64,000 nt of DNA from an uncultured Prevotella sp. (lineage in GTDB: Bacteria; Bacteroidota; Bacteroidia; Bacteroidales; Bacteroidaceae): contig CALUEY010000005.1 in assembly GCA_944319915.1 (NCBI GenBank), positions 62,001-126,000 on the forward strand, in the 5' to 3' direction. Of the stretch, positions 52,917 to 60,605 are shown piece by piece. Position 1 is the first letter of the stretch. Every line of letters begins with the position of its first letter. The notes below the pieces were generated by a model, which saw only the letters and a list, made by a program, of their open reading frames with translations, made no database searches and was not told the DNA's origin. The translations under genes and the position numbers were made by a program.

Positions 52917-54962
52917 ATGGTGGATATGGTAAAAGCAGTGCCAAGACTGCTTGGCCTGTTTTTGGCTGCGGCCTTGTCGGCACTGCCGTTGCGGGCTGGT
53001 GTGCCAGAGGTGAAGTGGGATTCGCGCAGCCTTATCATCGAAGGTAGGCGCGTGGTGCCCGTGATGGGCGAGGTGCATTACTCCCGCATACCCGCCGACG
53101 AGTGGGAGAGGGAGGTGCGAAAGATGAAGGAAGGCGGCGTGACGATGGTGGCCAACTACGTGTTCTGGAACCATGTGGAGGAGCAGGAGGGCGTGTTCGA
53201 CTGGAGCGGGCAGCGCGACCTGCGCCGCTTCCTCGAGATTTGCAAGGCCGAGGGGCTGCCCGTCATACTGCGCATCGGGCCGTTCTGCCACGGCGAGGTG
53301 CGCTGCGGAGGCATCCCCGACTGGGTGTTCGCCAAGGGATGCAAGACGCGCGACGCCAACAGGGAGTTCATGTCGCTGGTCGATAAGCTCTACCGCCAGA
53401 TTTATTCGCAGGTAATCGGGATGCAGTGGAAGGACGGAGGGCCGGTCATCGCCGTGCAGTTTGACAATGAGCAGCGCAACGGCAACTATCTCATGGCTCT
53501 GAAGAAGCTCGCCCTCTCCATAGGCTTCGACCTGCCGTTCTACACCCGCACGGGGTGGCCCGAGCTTACCAGGCCCGTGCCTTTCGGCGAGATGATACCG
53601 CTCTTCGGCGACTATGCCGATGGCTTTTGGGATCGCTCTACCAAGGAGACGGCCGGAAACTACTACAAGGCGTTCAACTTCAAGGCGTTCCGCAGCTCCA
53701 CGGCGATAGCCACCGAGCAGCTCGGCGAGCAGCGGGAGAGCACGGCCCAGGGTGACGAACGCTATCCTTACTTCACTTGCGAGCTTGGCGGCGGCATGAT
53801 ACCGTCGTACCATCGCCGCGTATATATCTACCCCGAGGACGCTTATTCCATGGCTGTGGTGAAGCTGGGCAGCGGCAGCAACCTGCTCGGGTACTATATG
53901 TACCACGGCGGAACCAACCCTGACGGCAAGTTGACGCACCTCAACGAGTGCCAGGCATCGCCCGCCACGAACTACAACGACTTGCCAGTGAAGAGCTATG
54001 AGTACTATGCCCCACTGGGCGAATACGGCCAGAGGCATCCTCATTATTATATGTTGCGCAAGCTGCACCTCTTCATGCACGACTTCGGCGAGACGCTCGC
54101 GCCCATGGACGCCACCTTCCCTTGCCCGCAGGACATCAAGAAGGGCGACGACACACACCTGCGGTGGGCATACCGTTCGCTCGGCGACAGCGGCTTCGTG
54201 TTCGTGAACAACTATGAGCGTTTGCAGGAACTGACAGACAAGAAGGGCGTGCAGTTCGACGTGCTTGGCGTGAAATTCCCCCGCAAACCCATCACAATCC
54301 CTGCTGGAACGGTGTGCATCTTCCCTGTTAACATAGCCGGCATCAAGTATGCCACGGCGCAGCTGATAGCCAGCCGCGAAGGGAAGATATTCCTGGAGCA
54401 GATTAAGGGCGTGCCGACTGAGATTTGCGTTGACGGCAAGACGCTCAGGAACGTGAAGCCGCGCGGCACGGAGAAGCCTGTCTACGGAAACATTTACCTG
54501 CTTGATTCTGACGAAGCGGGTAGGCTCTTCCTGCCTATGTACGCTGTTGACGACCTCGCGGTAGGTGCCACTCTGACAAAGGTCAGGGAGGCAGGCGCAC
54601 CCCGGCAGATTAAGATTGGCGTGCAGAAAGTGGCCGAGCAGCCCTCTGATGCCGACTTCGACGCGGCCGCCGTATATACCATCGGGCTGCCGGAGCCTCG
54701 CCTTCGCGACGGCCGCTTGCTGCGGATAGACTACCGTGGCGATGTGGCACGGCTCTATGCCGACGGCAAGCTCGTGGCCGACAACTTCTACAACGGCCGT
54801 CCGTTCTACATGGCTCTGTGGCGGCTGCCCGCCGATTGCCGCCAGCTGGAGCTGCGCATACTGCCGCTGCAGAATGACATGCCGGTATATTTCCCCCGCG
54901 AGGCCAACGTGAGTGAGCCGGGAGAGGAAGTGCTTAAAGTATCAGTAACCAACAGATTATGA
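52917..54962 (+). CDS. Exported GH35 beta-galactosidase
   Basis: A 681-residue hydrolase with signal peptide (LLGLFLAAALSALPLRAG). The GH35 barrel contains the family motif IGPFCHGEVRCGGIPDW, acid/base Glu185 (VQFDNEQ) and nucleophile Glu289 (CELGGGM). Domains after about 430 are beta-sandwiches. It would release galactose from galactan side chains, in line with its place beside the pectin lyase. ATG 52917 or 52926 (MVDMVK or MVK). Its stop overlaps the GH2 start (ATGA), so the two are coupled. Confidence 0.92.
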   Translation: MVDMVKAVPRLLGLFLAAALSALPLRAGVPEVKWDSRSLIIEGRRVVPVMGEVHYSRIPADEWEREVRKMKEGGVTMVANYVFWNHVEEQEGVFDWSGQRDLRRFLEICKAEGLPVILRIGPFCHGEVRCGGIPDWVFAKGCKTRDANREFMSLVDKLYRQIYSQVIGMQWKDGGPVIAVQFDNEQRNGNYLMALKKLALSIGFDLPFYTRTGWPELTRPVPFGEMIPLFGDYADGFWDRSTKETAGNYYKAFNFKAFRSSTAIATEQLGEQRESTAQGDERYPYFTCELGGGMIPSYHRRVYIYPEDAYSMAVVKLGSGSNLLGYYMYHGGTNPDGKLTHLNECQASPATNYNDLPVKSYEYYAPLGEYGQRHPHYYMLRKLHLFMHDFGETLAPMDATFPCPQDIKKGDDTHLRWAYRSLGDSGFVFVNNYERLQELTDKKGVQFDVLGVKFPRKPITIPAGTVCIFPVNIAGIKYATAQLIASREGKIFLEQIKGVPTEICVDGKTLRNVKPRGTEKPVYGNIYLLDSDEAGRLFLPMYAVDDLAVGATLTKVREAGAPRQIKIGVQKVAEQPSDADFDAAAVYTIGLPEPRLRDGRLLRIDYRGDVARLYADGKLVADNFYNGRPFYMALWRLPADCRQLELRILPLQNDMPVYFPREANVSEPGEEVLKVSVTNRL

Positions 54963-57811
54963 AGAAGTATCTGCTTTCATTGATGGCGCTGACCTGCATC
55001 GTGGCCAGCGCCCAGGATAGGATTGACCTCTCGGGCGAATGGAAATTCGCGCAGGGAGACAGCCCCGAGTACAACGACAAGGTGACCCTGCCCGGCTCCA
55101 TGCTCACCAACGGCAAGGGAGACGAGGTGACCGTGGAGACGAAATGGGTGAGTAGCCTCTACGATTCGTCGTTTTTCTTCAACCCATACATGGAAAAATA
55201 CCGCCAGCCAGGCAAGATGAAGTTCCCGTTCTTCCTCACGCCAGACAAGCACTACGTGGGCAATGCGTGGTACTCGCGCACGGTCAGAGTGCCTGAGTCG
55301 TGGAAAAAGCGCCGCGTGCTGCTCCACCTTGAGCGACCGCACATAGAGACCACGGTGTTCATAAATGGCCGTCAGGCAGGCCGCGACTCGTCGCTCAGCG
55401 TGCCGCACGTGTTCGACGTGACTGAGCTTCTGCTGCCGGGGCAAGACAACGAGATTGCCATCAAGGTTTACAACGGCATTGAGAACGTATGCGTGGGTCA
55501 GGACTCGCACAGCGTAACCGACCAGACGCAGGGCGACTGGAACGGCATTGTGGGCCTGATGGAGCTACAGTCGCGCCCCGAGTCCTACATAGCCAACGTG
55601 CAGGTTTATCCCGACATCGACGCGAAGGCCATCGGTGTGGAAGTCAAAGTGTGCGGCGGCAAGGGCAAGTATGACCTTAGCTTCAGCGTGGCTGGCCGCG
55701 ACTACGAGCGCAAGAAACTCATTGCCGACAGCGATGGGGTGGTGAAGGTCACGCTGCCAATGGGCGATGACGTTAAGCTATGGGATGAGTTTACGCCCAA
55801 TCTCTACACGCTCACCTCGGTGCTCGGCACCGACACCGTTAAGACTGACTTCGGAATGCGCAAGATTGAGGTGCGCGGACGCCAGTTCTACCTTAATGGG
55901 CGCCCCATCTGGATGCGCGGAACGGTGGAGAACTGCTGCTTCCCGCTCACGGGCTATCCGCCCACCGACGAGGCATCGTGGCTCGCGGTGTTCCGCAAGT
56001 GCAAAGAGTATGGGCTCAACATGATGCGCTTCCACTCGTTCTGCCCGCCCGAGGCAGCGTTCAGGGCTGCCGACAAGGTGGGCTTCTACCTGCAGCCCGA
56101 GGGGCCGTCGTGGCCCAACCACGGGGTGCGCCTGGGCCGTGGCATGAACATAGACAACTACCTCTTGCAGGAAACCGAGCGCATGGTGGAGGCCTACGGC
56201 AACCATCCTTCGTTCTGCATGTTGGCTGCCGGCAATGAGCCGGCGGGCGACTGGGTGACTTGGGTGGGCCGCTTCGTCGACCATTGGAAGCATACGGGCG
56301 ACCGCCGCCGCGTGTATTGCGGTGCATCGGTGGGCGGCGGATGGGCCTGGGACCCCAAGAGCGAGTTCCACGTTAAGGGCGGAGCGCGCGGGCTCGACTG
56401 GGATAGCCGCGCCCCGCAGTCCACCGACGACTTCTTGCGCAGCATAATGCAGGTGACGCAGAAAGGCCGCAAGCCTATAGTGTTCGACGTAAACGAGCCT
56501 TACCTCAGCCACGAGCTGGGGCAGTGGTGCGCGTTTCCCGACCTGGAGGAAACCTCGCAGTACACCGGGGCGTACAAAGCGCGCAACTTCGAGATATTCG
56601 CCGACCTCTTGAAAGACAACGGCATGGCCTCGCAGGCCCGGAAGTTCCTCATGGCCAGCGGCAAGTTGCAAACCCTGGCCTATAAATACGACGTGGAGCG
56701 CAACCTTCGCACGCCCGACTACGCTGGCTTCCAGATGCTCGCCCTCAATGATTACAGCGGGCAGGGCACGGCTCTCGTGGGCGTGCTCAACGTGTTCTGG
56801 CGCGAGAAGGGCTATTGCACCGCCGACCAGTGGAGCCGCTTCTGCTCGCCCATAGTGCCGCTGGCAAAGTTCCCCAAGTTTGTTTACACCAACGACGAGA
56901 CGCTCCGTGTTGACGTGGAGATGTACAACGCATACCGCGAGACACTCCGCGACGCACTCACCGTATATACCATTTCCGATTCCAATGGAACGGAGGTGGC
57001 GCATGGACAACTCTATAATGGCGACATAACCGTGGGCAAGAACCGCGCCTTAGGCACCGTGACGCTGCCCCTGGCCGCATTCGGCGAACCGTCGAAGCTG
57101 CGCCTCACCGTGACGACTACGCCAAAGAACGACGTAGGCCAGCGGATAGAGAACAGCTGGGAGTTCTGGGTGTATCCGGCCAAGACGCAGATGCCCCAGG
57201 CCAAGGGGGTGCTCGTCACCGACACGCTCGGCCCCGAGGCCATCGCCACGCTTAAGGAAGGCGGCCGCGTGCTTATCGCTGCGGCGGGCAAGGTGCGCTT
57301 TGGCAACGACGTGAAGCAAACCTACCTGCCCGTGTTCTGGAACACGAGCTGGTTCAAGATGCGCCCGCCCCACACCACCGGCGCCTACATTGACACCACC
57401 CACCCGCTTTTCCGCGACTTCCCTACCGACGATTGGACCAACCTCAACTGGTGGGAGCTGGTGAACAAGGCGCAGGTGATGAACCTCCGCGACTTCCCCG
57501 CCGACTACCAACCGCCCGTGCAGCCCATCGACACATGGCACATAAGCCGCAAGCTCGGCATGGTGGTCGAGGCCAATGTGCTGGGCGGCAAGCTGCTCAT
57601 GACCACCATAGACATTGACAGCAACCTTGATAGCCGCCCTGTGGCGCGCCAGATGCGCAAGGCCATGCTCAGCTATGTGGCGGGCGACGACTTCCGCCCG
57701 GCCATCACGCTATCCCCGCAGGTCATCACCAACCTGTTCGAGAAAGAGGCCCCGGCAGTGAACATGTTTACCAATGACTCGCCCGACGAGCTTAAGCCGA
57801 AGCTAAAGTAA
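54959..57811 (+). CDS. Exported GH2 glycoside hydrolase
   Basis: A 950-residue enzyme with signal peptide (MKKYLLSLMALTCIVASAQ). The jelly-roll domain with WYSRTVRVPESWKKRRVLLHLER and VFINGRQAGRD, the immunoglobulin-like domain, and the barrel with MRFHSFCPPEAAFRAAD follow the GH2 order. Glu427 in AAGNEPAG is the acid/base; Glu513 in DVNEPYL is a possible nucleophile. Beta-galactosidase, glucuronidase or arabinopyranosidase activity are all possible; pairing with GH35 and PL4 favours a rhamnogalacturonan-I side chain sugar. Confidence 0.88.
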   Translation: MKKYLLSLMALTCIVASAQDRIDLSGEWKFAQGDSPEYNDKVTLPGSMLTNGKGDEVTVETKWVSSLYDSSFFFNPYMEKYRQPGKMKFPFFLTPDKHYVGNAWYSRTVRVPESWKKRRVLLHLERPHIETTVFINGRQAGRDSSLSVPHVFDVTELLLPGQDNEIAIKVYNGIENVCVGQDSHSVTDQTQGDWNGIVGLMELQSRPESYIANVQVYPDIDAKAIGVEVKVCGGKGKYDLSFSVAGRDYERKKLIADSDGVVKVTLPMGDDVKLWDEFTPNLYTLTSVLGTDTVKTDFGMRKIEVRGRQFYLNGRPIWMRGTVENCCFPLTGYPPTDEASWLAVFRKCKEYGLNMMRFHSFCPPEAAFRAADKVGFYLQPEGPSWPNHGVRLGRGMNIDNYLLQETERMVEAYGNHPSFCMLAAGNEPAGDWVTWVGRFVDHWKHTGDRRRVYCGASVGGGWAWDPKSEFHVKGGARGLDWDSRAPQSTDDFLRSIMQVTQKGRKPIVFDVNEPYLSHELGQWCAFPDLEETSQYTGAYKARNFEIFADLLKDNGMASQARKFLMASGKLQTLAYKYDVERNLRTPDYAGFQMLALNDYSGQGTALVGVLNVFWREKGYCTADQWSRFCSPIVPLAKFPKFVYTNDETLRVDVEMYNAYRETLRDALTVYTISDSNGTEVAHGQLYNGDITVGKNRALGTVTLPLAAFGEPSKLRLTVTTTPKNDVGQRIENSWEFWVYPAKTQMPQAKGVLVTDTLGPEAIATLKEGGRVLIAAAGKVRFGNDVKQTYLPVFWNTSWFKMRPPHTTGAYIDTTHPLFRDFPTDDWTNLNWWELVNKAQVMNLRDFPADYQPPVQPIDTWHISRKLGMVVEANVLGGKLLMTTIDIDSNLDSRPVARQMRKAMLSYVAGDDFRPAITLSPQVITNLFEKEAPAVNMFTNDSPDELKPKLK

Positions 57812-57863
57812 GGGTGAAAAGTAAAAGGATAAAATGGTGAAAAAGTAAAAGGGTGAAAATGTA

Positions 57864-57902
57864 AAAAGCTGCGCCAGCGGACAATGGCGCAGCTTTTTTA
57901 TT
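57864..57902. terminator. Strong intrinsic terminator after the GH2 gene
   Basis: AAAAAGCTGCGCCA at 57864-57877 pairs perfectly with TGGCGCAGCTTTTT at 57886-57899, loop 8 bases, with T-runs on both strands. It is preceded at 57813-57863 by a short degenerate tandem repeat of GTGAAAAAGTAAAAGG type. Confidence 0.92.
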
Positions 57903-57990
57903 AATGTCCGCATCCATCCAATACTTGCAAATATGCAATTAAGCAAGCGCCCTGCGGCACCGGTTTCTCCGTATGCGCCATGGCACAACG

Positions 57991-58040
57991 TGAAACGGCC
58001 TGTATTCGGACTCCAAAACGGCACGTTCGGCAATGTGCTG
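57991..58040. repeat. Degenerate copy F of the 22-bp unit repeat
   Basis: Two units, GAAACGGCCTGTATTCGG near 57992 and AAAACGGCACGTTCGGC near 58015, stand 23 bases apart and match the repeat family. No tail motif was found. The 470-base gap from 57812 to 58281 holds no gene but also the terminator, an inverted repeat and a promoter listed here. Confidence 0.5.
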
Positions 58041-58079
58041 GGAATCAGACGGTTGGCTGGAGCGGCTTTCGCTGCCACG

Positions 58080-58099
58080 GTTAACATAAAAATGTTAAC
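58080..58099. promoter_or_regulatory. Perfect inverted repeat, possible operator
   Basis: GTTAACAT and ATGTTAAC flank four A bases, a 20-base perfect palindrome, in a non-coding gap 120 bases upstream of the next promoter. The shape suits a dimeric regulator, but nothing else identifies one. Confidence 0.4.
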
Positions 58100-58218
58100 G
58101 TCGGCATGGCCTATTGGATATACCGGGCGTATTGGGCTTTTGCAGGTATTCATTCTGTTTAATTTGTGCATTGCCTTGTCCCTTGCCATTCCCTGCAATA
58201 CTTTTTAATATAAATCAT

Positions 58219-58249
58219 TTTGCCGTTAGCGGAATATGGGCTACCTTTG
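58219..58249 (+). promoter_or_regulatory. Promoter of the outer-membrane barrel gene
   Basis: TTTG at 58219-58222 and TACCTTTG at 58242-58249, 19 bases apart. Expected start near 58256; leader of about 26 bases. Confidence 0.75.
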
Positions 58250-58281
58250 CAAAATATTAAACACTCAGAAACCAAACCTGA

Positions 58282-58935
58282 ATGATGAAGAAAATATTCC
58301 TGGCGGCCTTTGCCGCCGCCGTGGCCCTGCCCTCGCTGGCGCAGGGCGGCTACCCCTTTAACCCCACATACGCCGAAGACCACAACATATACTATGGCCT
58401 GCGGCTGGGCTGGGCGCTGGCCACGGTGAACTCCGACGACGATGTGCTCGACGGCGGCAGCGCGCGCTCGGGCCTCAACATAGGGGCCGTGATTGGCTTC
58501 CAGCTCGCCCCTGCTGCGCCCGTTTTCCTTGAGACGGGCCTCTCTTACACCGAGAAGGGCGGCGAGGGGCGCGTGGACGGCAACAAGTTTACTTACGACC
58601 TCAACTACATCGAGCTGCCCATACTGGCCAAGTATAAGTATTTCTTCACCGAGGACTTCAGCCTGCAGCCGTTCGTGGGTGGATACTTGGCGCTCGGCGT
58701 GGGCGGCAAGGTGAAGGACTACGGCACGTCGAAGGACGACCGCGCGGTCTACTCGTCGTTCTCCGACGATTTTTTCCAGCGGTTCGACGGTGGACTGCGC
58801 ATTGGCTGCGGCGCTGAGTACCAGATGATTTACGGCGAGCTGGGCTACGACTTCGGCCTTGCCAACATCTGCCACAGCGACTTCGACACCTCGCGCACGG
58901 GCTGCTTCTACCTCAACTTCGGCGTTAACTTCTGA
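58282..58935 (+). CDS. Outer-membrane beta-barrel protein (PorT-like family)
   Basis: A 217-residue protein with signal peptide (MMKKIFLAAFAAAVALPSLAQ) and about eight to ten amphipathic strands, including IYYGLRLGWALATV, IGAVIGFQLAPAAPVFLETGLSYTEKGG and YIELPILAKYKYF, the usual marks of the OMP_b-brl_2/PorT-like family. It ends in an aromatic residue, as barrel proteins do. The family is large, and type IX PorT itself cannot be claimed. It is a single-gene transcript with its own promoter and terminator. Confidence 0.85.
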   Translation: MMKKIFLAAFAAAVALPSLAQGGYPFNPTYAEDHNIYYGLRLGWALATVNSDDDVLDGGSARSGLNIGAVIGFQLAPAAPVFLETGLSYTEKGGEGRVDGNKFTYDLNYIELPILAKYKYFFTEDFSLQPFVGGYLALGVGGKVKDYGTSKDDRAVYSSFSDDFFQRFDGGLRIGCGAEYQMIYGELGYDFGLANICHSDFDTSRTGCFYLNFGVNF

Positions 58936-58953
58936 CAATCCGGAATATACGGC

Positions 58954-58993
58954 AAGGCCGCCGCACTCAACCAACGATGAGTGCGGCGGCCTT
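58954..58993. terminator. Bidirectional terminator between the barrel gene and aldA
   Basis: A perfect 16-bp stem (58954-58969 with 58978-58993) has an 8-base loop and is followed by TTTGTGTT on the plus strand. It serves two convergent genes. Confidence 0.88.
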
Positions 58994-59039
58994 TTGTGTT
59001 GTCCTTATGGCCTATGGCCATTGGTGCAGATGCCTCGGT

Positions 59040-60479
59040 TTACTCGTAGTGCGTGTCGAGGTAAGTCACGTGGGTAACGAGGTATTCCTCCACTCCGTGC
59101 TTGCCGTCGGCTCCGCCTATGCCGCTCTTCTTCACTCCGGCGTGGAATCCCTGCATGGCCTCGAAGTGCTCGCGGTTGATGTAGGTCTCGCCGAACTCCA
59201 GTCCGCGCGTCACCTTAGCCGCCGTGTCTATGTCCTTGGTGAACACCGAAGAGGCCAGGCCGTACTCAACGTCGTTTGCCCAGGCTATCACCTGGTCGGT
59301 GTCCTCAAACTCTACGATGGGCAGCACCGGGCCGAAGGTTTCCTCGTGTATTATGTCCATGTCCTGGCGGCAGTCGTCGAGCAGCGTGGCTGCGTAGAAG
59401 TAGCCCTTGTCGCCAATGCGGTGGCCGCCGCTGATGACCTTGGCTCCCTGCTTGATGGCGTTCTCAACCTTGGCCTCCACGCTCTCCAGGGTGCGCTTCT
59501 CCACGAGCGGGCCCATGTCAACGGTGTGGTCCTGGCAGGGGTCGCCCACTCGCACTGCATCAAACTTGCGCTTCAGTATCTCGGTGAACTCCTTCTTCAC
59601 GGCCTTGTGTACGTACAGGCGCTCAGCGTTGTTGCATATCTGGCCGTTGTTGCCTATGCGGCTGTCGAGTATCCACTGTGCGGCTGCCTCAAGGTCGGCG
59701 TCGGGAAAGACTATGGCCGGGGCCTTGCCGCCCAGCTCGAGCGACACCTTGGTAATGTTCGTGGCGGCTGCCTTCATTATGCTCTCGCCTGCGCCCACGC
59801 TGCCCGTAACGCTCACTATGCCTATCTTGGGGCTGCCTGCCATCTCGTTGCCTATCACGCTGCCGCGGCCTGTCACGATGTTGATGACGCCGGCGGGCAG
59901 GCCCGACTCGGCCACCACGTGGGCGAACTCGGTGCAGTTCTCAGGCGTGAGCTGCGACGGCTTGATGACTATCGTGCAGCCTGCTATGAGGGCTGCGCCG
60001 GCCTTGCGGGCGATGAGGAAGAAGGGGAAGTTCCACGGCAGGATGCCGGCCACCACGCCTATGGGGCGCTTGGTGAGTATGATGGTTTCGCCGCGGCGGT
60101 CGCTCGGGATCACTTCGCCCTCTATGTGGCGTGCGAACGAGGCCATGTAGTCGAAGTAGTCGGCCGTTACGTTCACCTCGGTCGTTGCCCATGAGAGGGT
60201 CTTCCCCTGCTCGCGCATGATGATGTCGACGAACTGGTCCTTGCGCTTGCGTATGCCGTCGGCCATCTTGTGCAGATATGCTGCGCGCTCTATGGCGGGT
60301 GTGGCGGCCCATGCCTTCTGCGCTGCGCAGGCCGCGTCGAGTGCGCGGTTCACGTCTTTCACCGTTCCTTCCGGCTGTCGGCTAATTACTTCCTCGGTTG
60401 AGGGGTTAAGCACTTCTATCCATTTTCCGGAACTGCTCTCAACGAACTCGCCGTTGATGTACATTTTGAGATCTTTCAT
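59040..60479 (-). CDS. aldA: Lactaldehyde/aldehyde dehydrogenase (AldA-type)
   Basis: A 479-residue NAD-dependent dehydrogenase, the same length as E. coli AldA and similar throughout. GILPWNFPFFLIARK, the nucleotide-site SVTGSVGAGE, the general base Glu in LELGGKAP, the catalytic Cys in GQICNNAER and the end GFHAGVKKSGIGGADGKHG all match AldA. AldA oxidises L-lactaldehyde from rhamnose or fucose breakdown to lactate, and also glycolaldehyde. The neighbouring rhamnogalacturonan enzymes would release rhamnose, so lactaldehyde is a sensible substrate here. Confidence 0.9.
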   Translation of the reverse strand: MKDLKMYINGEFVESSSGKWIEVLNPSTEEVISRQPEGTVKDVNRALDAACAAQKAWAATPAIERAAYLHKMADGIRKRKDQFVDIIMREQGKTLSWATTEVNVTADYFDYMASFARHIEGEVIPSDRRGETIILTKRPIGVVAGILPWNFPFFLIARKAGAALIAGCTIVIKPSQLTPENCTEFAHVVAESGLPAGVINIVTGRGSVIGNEMAGSPKIGIVSVTGSVGAGESIMKAAATNITKVSLELGGKAPAIVFPDADLEAAAQWILDSRIGNNGQICNNAERLYVHKAVKKEFTEILKRKFDAVRVGDPCQDHTVDMGPLVEKRTLESVEAKVENAIKQGAKVISGGHRIGDKGYFYAATLLDDCRQDMDIIHEETFGPVLPIVEFEDTDQVIAWANDVEYGLASSVFTKDIDTAAKVTRGLEFGETYINREHFEAMQGFHAGVKKSGIGGADGKHGVEEYLVTHVTYLDTHYE

Positions 60480-60531
60480 TTCGCTTATGTTTTAGGTAGA
60501 TTGTTAGCCATTGTTTCTTATGAATGCTCAG

Positions 60532-60539
60532 CAAAAATA
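60532..60539 (-). promoter_or_regulatory. Putative -7 box of aldA
   Basis: The minus strand reads TATTTTTG, matching TAnnTTTG, 53 bases before the aldA start. It directly abuts the terminator of the upstream gene; no -33 box is seen. Confidence 0.45.
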
Positions 60540-60544
60540 AACAA

Positions 60545-60579
60545 AAAAAACGAGAAAGGCTGTGCCGTTCTCGTTTTTT
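60545..60579 (-). terminator. Terminator after the TlpA-like gene
   Basis: AAAAAACGAGAA at 60545-60556 pairs perfectly with TTCTCGTTTTTT at 60568-60579, loop 11 bases, T-run on the minus strand. It lies 27 bases past the stop of the leftward gene. Confidence 0.88.
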
Positions 60580-60605
60580 ATGATAATTTTACGCTTTGTT
60601 CCGCC

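Noticed and set aside
58282..58935. Naming the barrel protein PorT of the type IX system
   Set aside because: The match is only to the broad PorT-like barrel family, and no specific type IX features or neighbours support it.
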